From: Roseateles sp. | GTDB taxonomy: Bacteria > Pseudomonadota > Gammaproteobacteria > Burkholderiales > Burkholderiaceae_C | Direction of reading: 5' to 3' | DNA length: 64,000 bases | Assembly (NCBI GenBank): GCA_019234295.1 | Contig: JAFALK010000028.1 | Span: 19,870 to 83,869 of the forward strand | Shown: one piece after another, positions 55,280 to 64,000 of the stretch | Numbering within the stretch: the first letter of the stretch is position 1 | How the letters are laid out: every line of letters starts with the position of its first letter | The notes under the pieces: generated by a model | What the model was told of the DNA's origin: nothing | The model's input: the letters and a program-made list of their open reading frames with translations, nothing else | Databases searched by the model: none | Position numbers and translations under genes: made by a program

Positions 55280-55322
55280 TCAGTGTTTTTAGAGGGGCGG
55301 TTTAACAGCCCGCCCGCAGTGA

Positions 55323-57863
<2,541 letters not shown>

Positions 57864-57894
57864 TGTTTGTAGAGCCGTAGGGCGCCGAATTAGT

Positions 57895-57947
57895 TGCGAC
57901 TGGCGCCACAGTTCTGCGACTGGCTGTCGCTAGTTGATGCGACTGGC
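57895..57947. repeat. three direct copies of TGCGACTGGC
   Basis: Copies at 57895-57904, 57915-57924 and 57938-57947, starts 20 and 23 bases apart, in the gap between gyrB and the first IS remnant. They may be the end of a vanished mobile element or protein-binding sites; neither can be shown here. Confidence 0.6.
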
Positions 57948-57986
57948 CTTCGTAGGGTGACTTGTGCTGGCGGCGCATCGAGCCAG

Positions 57987-58190
57987 TCAAATGCATTCCA
58001 ACTTGAAGCGCGGTTGAGCACTCAGGGCGTGCGGGCTCAGTGCAGCTGCTGGCGTACGGTTCTTGCGGCCATCACGCCAGTCCTTCGAGCGATGAGCTCG
58101 TGCGTGTACGTGTGAGCGCGCCACGCCCAGCGCCTCGCAGACGGCCTTCATGGCTCGTCCTTTGGCAATAACGGCGAGCGCGCAATCCAC
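57987..58190 (-). pseudogene. truncated IS3/IS2-type OrfB
   Basis: N-terminal piece with [20 protein letters not shown] and SKDWRDGRKNRTP, the helix-turn-helix start of IS2-type OrfB. It overlaps orfA by 43 bases in another frame, as in functional elements. The frame degrades after about residue 55 and the DDE domain is absent, so there is no active transposase. Confidence 0.75.
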
Positions 58191-58534
58191 TTTTTTTCGG
58201 CGGCGAACTCCACCGCTTCCTTCAGGATCTCGTTCTCGAGAGTCTTCTTGCCCAGGATGCGCTGTAGCTTGGCGATCTCCGCGCGGGCAGCGGCCAGCTC
58301 AGACGCCGGCACCACCGACTCGCCAGCGGACACAGCCACAAGCGCGCCTTCTCTCTCGAGCTTGCGCCACTGGAACAGCAAGCTCGCGGCCACACCTGCC
58401 TGGCGAGCCACCAGGGACACGGTCATGCCGGGCTCGTACGTGCGCCGCACGAGCTCCGCCTTCTCCTGAACCGACCACCGCCTCCGGCGCTGATCAGTCA
58501 TCACGACCTCTACGGCCTCTGTACGCCTAGTCAT
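58148..58534 (-). CDS. IS3-family transposase OrfA (IS2 group)
   Basis: 128 aa from the ATG at 58534 ([20 protein letters not shown]). [23 protein letters not shown] with [17 protein letters not shown], then a leucine-zipper-like coiled coil ([20 protein letters not shown]) and [13 protein letters not shown]. This is the DNA-binding half of an IS2-type transposase. Its partner OrfB is truncated, so it can at most bind the element ends. Confidence 0.85.
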   Translation of the reverse strand: MTRRTEAVEVVMTDQRRRRWSVQEKAELVRRTYEPGMTVSLVARQAGVAASLLFQWRKLEREGALVAVSAGESVVPASELAAARAEIAKLQRILGKKTLENEILKEAVEFAAEKKWIARSPLLPKDEP

Positions 58535-58576
58535 ATTCACAGTCCTTCTCCTATCCTCAAAGATAAGCGATGGACC

Positions 58577-59398
58577 GTGTCCGGTCATTTAGGGGGGCGC
58601 AGCGCGCAGGCCAAGAGCTTCATCTGGGCGCAGATGACCGATGGCAGCGGCCGAGACGGCACCGGTCCACCGATCCGGCTGTTCACCTACTCATCGAGTC
58701 GTTCGACAAGGGCGGCGATGGAGCTGTATGCCGGCATCCGACCAGGCGCCGTGCTGATGACCGACGGCTATGAGGTCTACGACGCCGTAGCCCAGACCCA
58801 CCAGTTGCTTCACCTGGCCTGCTGGACGCACTGCCGCAGGTACTTCATCGAAGCGCTGCAGTCCTTGCCCAAGGACCAGCGCGGGCCGAACCAGCTCGCG
58901 GCGCGCTTCCTCGCGCTCATCGGCCAGCTATACCACGTCGAGGGGCAGGCCAAGCGCGACGGCGTTGACACGGCCGAACTGACGCGTCGGCGCCAGCTGA
59001 ACAGCGTCCCCGTGCTGGTCGACATCGAGGCGCTGCTGCTGGCCAACCTGCACAGTGTGCTGCCCAAGAGCCTGCTGGGCCAGGCGCTGCACTACCTCTC
59101 TTCGCAGTGGAGCAAGCTCAAACGCTACGTCGAAGACGGCCGCTACAGCATCGACAACAACGTGCAGGAGAACGCCATCCGGCCGTTCTGTGTCGGTCGC
59201 CGCAACTGGCTGTTCGCCGACACTGTGCATGGCGCCAACGCGAGCGCCAACCTGTACTCGCTCCTGCAGACCTGCCGGGTCAACAATATCGATGACTACC
59301 GCTACCTGCGCGCATTGTTCGCTGCGCTGCCCAACGCGCAGACCGTCGACGACTACGCCGCGCTGCTTCCCTGGTCCATCGACCTCAGCATCGTCTGA
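58577..59398 (+). pseudogene. IS66-family transposase (TnpC) C-terminal fragment
   Basis: The frame codes for KSFIWAQMTDGSGRDGTGPP ... LMTDGYEVYDAVAQ, HLACWTHCRRYFIEAL, YSIDNNVQENAIRPFCVGRR with NWLFADT, and SLLQTCRVNN, all hallmarks of the catalytic and C-terminal IS66 domain. About half of the normal 500 residues are present; the N-terminal half and the tnpA/tnpB genes are missing, cut near 58588 where the IS3 end begins. Confidence 0.85.
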
Positions 59399-59440
59399 AG
59401 CTTACATGCCCGATTGCCTCGGTCGAGGCAAGGACGTGGT

Positions 59441-59575
59441 TTATTGAGCGCTTACGTCGTTGGGGAAGATGCCCACGACGTTCGTGCGCCGCTTGATCTC
59501 TGCGTTCAGCCGCTCCAGCGGGTTCGTGCTGTAGATCTGTGCCCAGTGCGCGCGTGGGAATGTCATGAAGGCCAG
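59441..59575 (-). pseudogene. IS256 (mutator) transposase C-terminal fragment
   Basis: On the minus strand LAFMTFPRAHWAQIYSTNPL followed by ERLNAEIKRRTNVVGIFPND, the very conserved IS256 region, ending at a TAA at 59441-59443 after VSAQ. The flanks are unrelated, so it is a 45-residue relic. Confidence 0.85.
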
Positions 59576-59718
59576 TCAGGATCAGTGGCCAGCTTGTGTT
59601 TGTTCCACGCTTGCCGGCGCCTGCGCTGACATTCGAGCTCTGAGCAGTAGGCCTGTGCCGGTGACTGCGGCCGAACCGTGAAAAGGCGGTTGCACGATGC
59701 ACAAACCACTTGGACCAT
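59563..59718 (-). pseudogene. small Cys-cluster (zinc-ribbon-like) protein, truncated
   Basis: 51 codons from an ATG at 59718: VQVVCASCNRLFTVRPQ, then AYCSELECQRRRRQAWNKHK and LATDPDW. The pattern CxxCxxxF...YCSxxxCQRxRRxxW...DPD resembles a small conserved protein often seen near insertion sequences. The frame ends PS-stop where the IS256 piece begins, so the C-terminal half is lost. A second, worse copy lies at 62.15-62.28 kb. Confidence 0.6.
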
Positions 59719-59782
59719 GGGCGAGGACGTGGTTCGCGTGCTCAACGCAATCGTGATGGCGGTGGCATCCCGTTCGACTGAA

Positions 59783-59827
59783 CGTTACCATCGTACGATG
59801 GTGGTCACGTACGGCTAGATGGTAACG
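59783..59827. promoter_or_regulatory. nested dyads upstream of the secreted-protein gene
   Basis: A 9-bp inverted repeat CGTTACCAT (59783-59791) / ATGGTAACG (59819-59827) overlaps a 14-bp perfect palindrome CCATCGTACGATGG (59788-59801). It lies about 60-100 bases upstream of the gene at 59886, so it could be its operator, or an IS end. Confidence 0.45.
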
Positions 59828-59885
59828 CCGCACCGAGGCGCCCACCACCGCTTAGCCTGCCCTGTTCTAGATCTGGGAGACTGTC

Positions 59886-60704
59886 ATGAAGGGAATCCAG
59901 CCTTGGATCATCGCGAGCGGCTCGTATCTGCTTGTCCTCAGCCTGGTGGCAGGTTCGGCGCGGGGCGATGATGACTTCGACAACAGGGTGGCCGACCTGC
60001 AGAACCACCGCGGCATTTCGAAGACGGCTGACACGATCGAGGACCGGGTCAAGTCCACAGCGAACGCTGCGTCTAAAGCTGCGCAAGCAGCCACCGATGT
60101 CGCGAAAGGCGCCAAAGATCGACTGGACAAGTTGATGGGCTGGAACCAACCCGGTGACATTTTCGACTGCGACAATCCGGACGAGGTCTACGAAAGACCT
60201 CGTGATGACGGCCCGCATTCTGGCGCCGCGTGGCACGAGCATTGCGATTCACAAAACGCGAAGAAGGACGCGGAGCGGCAGCAACGGCGCATGCAAGATG
60301 AATTCGAAAAGGAGCGAAAAGCGGGGGCGCTAACTGCGCCTGGATTCGACAACTGCGAGCAGGCCCACGAAACACATGATCTCGAAGCTCTTGCGAAATG
60401 CAGGGACGAACTCAATGCTGCCCAGGCCCAGGTCGACGCCACGAAGGCGAAAATTCGTGCACAAGCTCAAGCGGCCGCGCAAGCACTTGCAGCACAGCAG
60501 CGTGCGAACGAAGAGGCAGCCGCGCAAGCTGACTCACCTAAGAGTGACGGCTTGTTTGAAACGTTAATGGGATTCGTTGCGCCGAGGCTGCTGAAAAGGA
60601 GAGTGCCAGCGGCTGGGGGAGGCCAGAAGGATTGCTCGGCATATTCCAAGTTATCTTCTCCTGGTGCAATTTCTCCGTATACGGCTTGCATGGTCAGTCC
60701 GTGA
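59886..60704 (+). CDS. secreted, helical hypothetical protein
   Basis: 272 aa from the ATG at 59886 with GGGAGA upstream. Signal peptide (IIASGSYLLVLSLVAGSARG). Residues 40-85 are Ala/Lys/Asp-rich helix (TANAASKAAQAATDVAKGAK), followed by FDCDNPDEVYERPRDD, a coiled coil (NAKKDAERQQRRMQDEFEKE), CEQAHETHDLEALAKCRDEL and another long Ala/Gln helix. The C-terminus has a hydrophobic patch (GLFETLMGFVAPRLL) and CSAYSKLSSPGAISPYTACM. Five or six Cys in the mature part suggest disulfides outside the cytoplasm. No family recognised. It is flanked by IS relics and followed by an ankyrin protein on the same strand. Confidence 0.75.
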   Translation: MKGIQPWIIASGSYLLVLSLVAGSARGDDDFDNRVADLQNHRGISKTADTIEDRVKSTANAASKAAQAATDVAKGAKDRLDKLMGWNQPGDIFDCDNPDEVYERPRDDGPHSGAAWHEHCDSQNAKKDAERQQRRMQDEFEKERKAGALTAPGFDNCEQAHETHDLEALAKCRDELNAAQAQVDATKAKIRAQAQAAAQALAAQQRANEEAAAQADSPKSDGLFETLMGFVAPRLLKRRVPAAGGGQKDCSAYSKLSSPGAISPYTACMVSP

Positions 60705-60848
60705 GCAGTAGCTCACGTGTTCAATTCACAAGGCATATTCGCGGGATGGTTTCAAAGCCGCAGTGGATCGCGAGCGAATGGATACTTTGAGTCTAAAATT
60801 GTCAATGGACACATTGGCGATGCTCAATGAGTTCAGGGAGGAACGACA

Positions 60849-62027
60849 ATGGAGCATAAAATTTACTTTAGCACCCTCGCAAGGAGGGTGTTTTTCATTT
60901 TGCTTGCATGGACCTCTATCTGCTCTTGGTCAGCGACTCTTGAGCAAATGAAGGGTAGCAAGGCCGATTCCGCGGCACTTCAAGCCGCTGCTGACGCTGG
61001 AAACGTTGCCGATATCCGGAAGCTCCTCGGCAAAGGGGTCCCTGTTGATGTTAGGGACGACGACGGGTGGACTCCGTTGATGACGGCGGCCGGTCGCGGA
61101 CAACTTGACGCCGTGAAGATATTTTTGGCCGCGGGCGCAGATATAGAAACACAAAGCGTGAATGGTCAGACGCCACTCATGGCAGCCGTGGCGTCCGGCA
61201 GCTCGGCAATGGTCAAGCTCTTGGTAGAACGAGGCGCAAATACACACGCTGAAGCCGCGAATGGCATTACGGTCGCTCGAATTGCGCTTAAGTTAGGCGA
61301 TCCAACGATCATAGGCCTAGTTGGCGCGAATGGCTCAAAGGTCAACACCTCAACTAAATCATTCCGAAACTCAAGCGTCTCGGATGTGACGGAGAGGGCT
61401 ATTTCTGCCCTTGATGCAAAACAATACTCGATCGCCGTCCCATTATTTCAGCAATTAACCGAGTTGACTCCGCAAGATCCTTTGGCTTGGCATTTCTTGG
61501 GTGAGGCTATGATTGGAGCAGGCGACAAGGAGGGCGCAAGAAATGCCTTAACTCACGCGATCTCAATATCCGGAACAAATACCGAAGCGGCAAGAAGAAG
61601 TCAATCAATTCTTGATAGCCTACGTCCGGTAAATCTCAACCCTCCTCCGCCGCTCGTTTGCACCCCCGGCCCAAGCATGCCAACTTACCAAATAACTGGC
61701 GCAAGGGTCGCATATGGATCGATCGGATGTGATTCATTCTATTTTTTTGGGTATGGAAGTTTGGCGGTTGGCGCAGAGGAACTAAAGCAATTGGTAATGT
61801 CGCTTACCAAGACGACCTGCCCCAGCGTGGCCACGTTAATTGAGTTGAAGTCGTTCTCTGAATTCGACTGGGGTTATCGACCTAGATACTTTGTTGTCGT
61901 GCACTGCGGTGACTCTGACTCTGCAGCACATCTGACGTTCAAGCCGCTAAGTCAATATATAGTTAAACCACTCGAAAACGTCATTCAGGTCAACCCACCT
62001 GCAAATGCGGTTGGGATCGTAAACTAA
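60849..62027 (+). CDS. exported ankyrin- and TPR-repeat protein
   Basis: 392 aa from the ATG at 60849 with a strong AGGGAGGAACG upstream. Signal peptide core VFFILLAWTSICSWSA. Three ankyrin units at about 40-145 (LQAAADAGNVADIRKLLGKG, DDDGWTPLMTAAGRGQLDAV, NGQTPLMAAVASGSSAMVKL). Next a TPR-like helical region (AISALDAKQYSIAVPLFQQL, DPLAWHFLGEAMIGAGDKEG), then a Pro-rich linker and a C-terminal beta-rich domain of about 120 residues with several Cys (YGSIGCDSFYFFGYGSLAVG). Codon use is more A/T-rich than in the rest of the window, which suggests recent transfer. The role is unknown; a periplasmic scaffold or immunity-type protein is possible. Confidence 0.8.
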   Translation: MEHKIYFSTLARRVFFILLAWTSICSWSATLEQMKGSKADSAALQAAADAGNVADIRKLLGKGVPVDVRDDDGWTPLMTAAGRGQLDAVKIFLAAGADIETQSVNGQTPLMAAVASGSSAMVKLLVERGANTHAEAANGITVARIALKLGDPTIIGLVGANGSKVNTSTKSFRNSSVSDVTERAISALDAKQYSIAVPLFQQLTELTPQDPLAWHFLGEAMIGAGDKEGARNALTHAISISGTNTEAARRSQSILDSLRPVNLNPPPPLVCTPGPSMPTYQITGARVAYGSIGCDSFYFFGYGSLAVGAEELKQLVMSLTKTTCPSVATLIELKSFSEFDWGYRPRYFVVVHCGDSDSAAHLTFKPLSQYIVKPLENVIQVNPPANAVGIVN

Positions 62028-62149
62028 CGCGCAGCTGGAGCAGAACGCCGAGTTGTCCTTGAACCGGCGCTACATGACGTTGGAGGGGCTGGCGTCGTCG
62101 ACGATGAGCTGGATGTTCATGGTGCGGCTTTCATCAGAGTGTGCGTTGT

Positions 62150-62284
62150 GCAGCAGCACGGATCTTCCAGGAGCCAGCGACGAATTGCGTCGCACGCGAC
62201 ATGCCTGCGGAGAGCAACACGCCATGTTGCACACGCTGGGAAGATGAACACCTGATTGCACGAAGCACAGACGGTTTGCGCCAT
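62150..62284 (-). pseudogene. second, frameshifted Cys-cluster protein relic
   Basis: From the ATG at 62284 the frame reads MAQTVCASCNQVFIF. After a one-base shift the next frame gives PSVCNMACCSPQACRVRRNS. Together they match the CxxCNxxF...CSxxxCxxxRR layout of the fragment at 59563-59718. The rest is lost. Confidence 0.5.
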
Positions 62285-62434
62285 GGCCCCTGCAGGTTTT
62301 GATCCCCACAAGTTCGGGCGTAAACCCGCCGGGCTTTAGTTGTGTCCAGCTGAATTTCAATCGCCAAAGGAAATATCAATATCCAATACTGGCCCATGGC
62401 CAAATTGGTCCTGCGCCAGATAACTCTGGTTCGA

Positions 62435-62473
62435 CGAGTTATTATACAAGTGCGCGTTGTGTATAGTAACTCG
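62435..62473. repeat. 39-bp imperfect inverted repeat
   Basis: CGAGTTATTATACAA on the left and the near-complement TTGTGTATAGTAACTCG on the right, around a GTGCGCG centre. It could be a strong operator, a transcript hairpin, or an attachment-type site of a lost element. Confidence 0.55.
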
Positions 62474-62696
62474 CAGCTTGCGGCCTGATCAAATACTATT
62501 GATCTGATTCTTGAATCACCTGCCGGCAGCTTTCTAGTCTGCGAGCGCCTGTGGGTCGCTATTCGCTGATAGGTGCTGAATTCGACGAGAAAATCTGATG
62601 GCGCGGCCGTGAGCCTCGGCCTCGAGCGCGTCCCCCCGCGTCAGAATATCTGTCGCTTCCATAAATTCACAATGGGGGCGTAGATGAGAGAACGAG

Positions 62697-63179
62697 TTGG
62701 CTCGATACGGACAAGAATTCAAAGACCGAGCGGTAGCGCGCATGCTGCCGCCGGAGAGCGCGCCGCCGGAGGTGGTGTCGCGTGAGATTGGTGTGGGCGT
62801 GAGCACGCTGGAGAAGTGGCGCTCGCAGTCCCTGGGCAAGCCCGCTCAAGACAAGGTGTGGACCGCTGCGGCACGGCTGCAGGCGGTGATCGCCACGGCG
62901 GCGATGGACGAGGTCACCCGCAATGCCTGGTGTCGCGAGAACGGCCTGTACGCGCATCAGTTGCAGCAGTGGAAGGACAGCGCCACGCAGTCGCTGGCTG
63001 CGCCCGAGGAGTCGCGGGCAAGCCCGTCACAGACCAAGGCGGATCGGCGTCGCATCAAAGAGCTCGAGCGCGAGCTGCGCCGCAAGGAATCGGCCTTGGC
63101 GGAGGCGGCGGCGCTGCTGATACTGGCAAAAAAAACCGAGGCGATCTTCCAAAGAAACACGCTGGGCAAGGACGAATGA
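62697..63179 (+). CDS. IS3-family transposase OrfA
   Basis: 160 aa. N-terminal HTH: KDRAVARMLPPESAPPEVVS, REIGVGVSTLEKWRSQ; a second helical unit (NAWCRENGLYAHQLQQWKDS), then a coiled coil (RRRIKELERELRRKESALAE). The gene contains A8 at 63128-63135. From there the -1 frame is open straight into OrfB, so a programmed -1 frameshift making an OrfAB fusion is plausible. The stop overlaps the OrfB ATG (ATGA). The start at 62697 is a TTG; an upstream ATG (62683) is in a different frame. Confidence 0.88.
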   Translation: MARYGQEFKDRAVARMLPPESAPPEVVSREIGVGVSTLEKWRSQSLGKPAQDKVWTAAARLQAVIATAAMDEVTRNAWCRENGLYAHQLQQWKDSATQSLAAPEESRASPSQTKADRRRIKELERELRRKESALAEAAALLILAKKTEAIFQRNTLGKDE

Positions 63180-64000
63180 TCGTCCTGGAAGATCGCCAAG
63201 AACATGCCCGCAACATCGAAGCCGCCTGCCAGGCCGGCGCGCGGCTGCACAAGGCCTGCGAGATCGTCGGCATCGCCGCACGCACGCTGCAGCGCTGGAA
63301 GGCTCAGGAGGGCCTCGTAGCGGGCGATGGCAGGCCCGACGCCGTGCGGCCGACTCCGGCCCACGCGCTGACGCCGGCGGAGCGCGAGCAGATCGTGAGC
63401 GTGGCCAACGAGCCGCGATTCGCCGAGATGCCGCCGGCGCGCATCGTGCCCATGCTGGCCGACGAGGGCCAATACATCGCCAGCGAGGCCAGCTTCCGGC
63501 GTGTGCTGCGCGCGCAGGGTCAGATGCAGCACCGCGGTCGCGCCAAGGCACCTCGCCAGAGCCGCCCGCCGAGCACGCACGTGGCCACGGCGCCGCGGCA
63601 GCTATGGAGCTGGGATATGACGTACCTGCCAGCGCAGGTGGCCGGTCGCTGGTTCTACCTGTACCTGATCCTGGACGTGTTCAGCCGCAAGATCGTGGGC
63701 TTCGAGGTCCATGAGGACGACAACGCCGACCACGCAGCGCGGCTCGTGCAGCGCACGGCGCTGGCCGAAGGCATCCACGGCGTGCCGCGTGAGGACAGGC
63801 CCGTGCTGCACGGCGACAACGGCGCCACGCTCAAGGCGACAACCGTGCTGGCGATGTTGCACTGGCTGGGCGTGAAACCGTCGTATTCACGGCCTCGCGT
63901 GAGTGACGACAACGCTTTCGTCGAGAGCCTGTTTCGCGTTGCCAAATATCGACCGGAGTTCCCGGACGCGGGCTTCGCCACCTTGCAGGCGGCGCGTGAA
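63176..64000 (+). CDS. IS3-family transposase OrfB (DDE integrase), cut by the window end
   Basis: 275 codons are visible from the ATG at 63176, open to the last base. HTH part: CQAGARLHKACEIVGIAART and LQRWKAQEG. The rve core has WSWDMTYLP (first catalytic Asp), VLHGDNGATLKA (second Asp) and VSDDNAFVESLFRVAKY (catalytic Glu). All three acidic residues are present, so the element may be active. The C-terminus and right terminal repeat lie beyond 64000. Confidence 0.92.
   Translation, partial: MIVLEDRQEHARNIEAACQAGARLHKACEIVGIAARTLQRWKAQEGLVAGDGRPDAVRPTPAHALTPAEREQIVSVANEPRFAEMPPARIVPMLADEGQYIASEASFRRVLRAQGQMQHRGRAKAPRQSRPPSTHVATAPRQLWSWDMTYLPAQVAGRWFYLYLILDVFSRKIVGFEVHEDDNADHAARLVQRTALAEGIHGVPREDRPVLHGDNGATLKATTVLAMLHWLGVKPSYSRPRVSDDNAFVESLFRVAKYRPEFPDAGFATLQAARE

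Larger units (their letters stand above)
57987..58587 (-). mobile_element. IS3-family (IS2-like group) element remnant
   Basis: A leftward element with an intact orfA and an orfB cut after about 55 codons. CCGTGTCCGGTCA at 58575-58587 (minus strand TGACCGGACACGG) is a likely terminal end of the 5'-TG type. The other end is lost. It probably truncated the adjacent IS66 gene. Confidence 0.6.
62028..62696. other. A/T-richer relic zone before the last insertion sequence
   Basis: No intact gene. It contains a broken Cys-cluster paralogue (62150-62284, minus), an imperfect long inverted repeat at 62435-62473 and a short dyad GATCAA-N6-TTGATC at 62487-62504. The left end of the IS3 element at 62697 should lie within the last 60 bases, but its exact terminus cannot be set. 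Confidence 0.5.

Overview
The window is high-GC (apart from a lower-GC patch near 60.7-62.7 kb) and reads as a betaproteobacterial chromosome of the order Burkholderiales, probably from the Comamonadaceae/Sphaerotilaceae side. The main reasons are the origin block rpmH-rnpA-yidD-yidC-mnmE transcribed away from dnaA-dnaN-gyrB, three DUF1302 outer-membrane proteins, PEP-CTERM proteins, and the general protein style. The genus is inference; no rRNA gene is present to confirm it.

Layout. 0-4 kb: a leftward group of YCF48-like protein (cut by the window edge), DUF1329 and DUF1302, an envelope set commonly found together. 4.9-7.3 kb: a degenerate HD-GYP protein and an intact GGEEF diguanylate cyclase. 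7.4-7.9 kb: a decayed yefM-yoeB toxin-antitoxin locus that keeps an operator-like palindrome. 8-16 kb: a complete leftward kdpFABCDE potassium-uptake operon, preceded by an extra 30-aa membrane microprotein. 16.2-17.1 kb: a periplasmic solute-binding lipoprotein.

17.2-34.4 kb is a catabolic island: two AraC regulators, two DUF1302 outer-membrane proteins, a CMD-family protein, a BKACE (DUF849) beta-keto acid cleavage enzyme, two MFS transporters, a TauD-type dioxygenase, a DsbA-like oxidoreductase, a quinone oxidoreductase, a YeiH-type membrane protein, an acyl-CoA ligase and a chemoreceptor. Together they suggest sensing, import, CoA activation and cleavage of an unidentified organic acid. 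34.7-42.2 kb is a surface module: a 1128-aa repeat protein and a 257-aa protein, both with PEP-CTERM tails, then a 1045-aa secreted subtilase, ended by a strong terminator. A solute-binding protein and a large MalT-type LuxR regulator follow.

45.9-48.1 kb is a decayed patch: a livF relic, an orphan ECF sigma factor, a doubtful ORF, an XRE regulator beside a 16-bp palindrome, and a frameshifted small gene downstream of mnmE. 48-57.9 kb is the replication-origin core with DnaA boxes at 52.5-52.6 kb. 57.9-64 kb is an insertion-sequence graveyard (IS3, IS66 and IS256 pieces, two Cys-cluster protein relics) surrounding two unfamiliar secreted proteins, one helical and one with ankyrin and TPR-like repeats. 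It ends in an IS3-family element running off the window.

No tRNA, rRNA or CRISPR array was recognised. All functions come from reading motifs and remembered family features; no database search was run.
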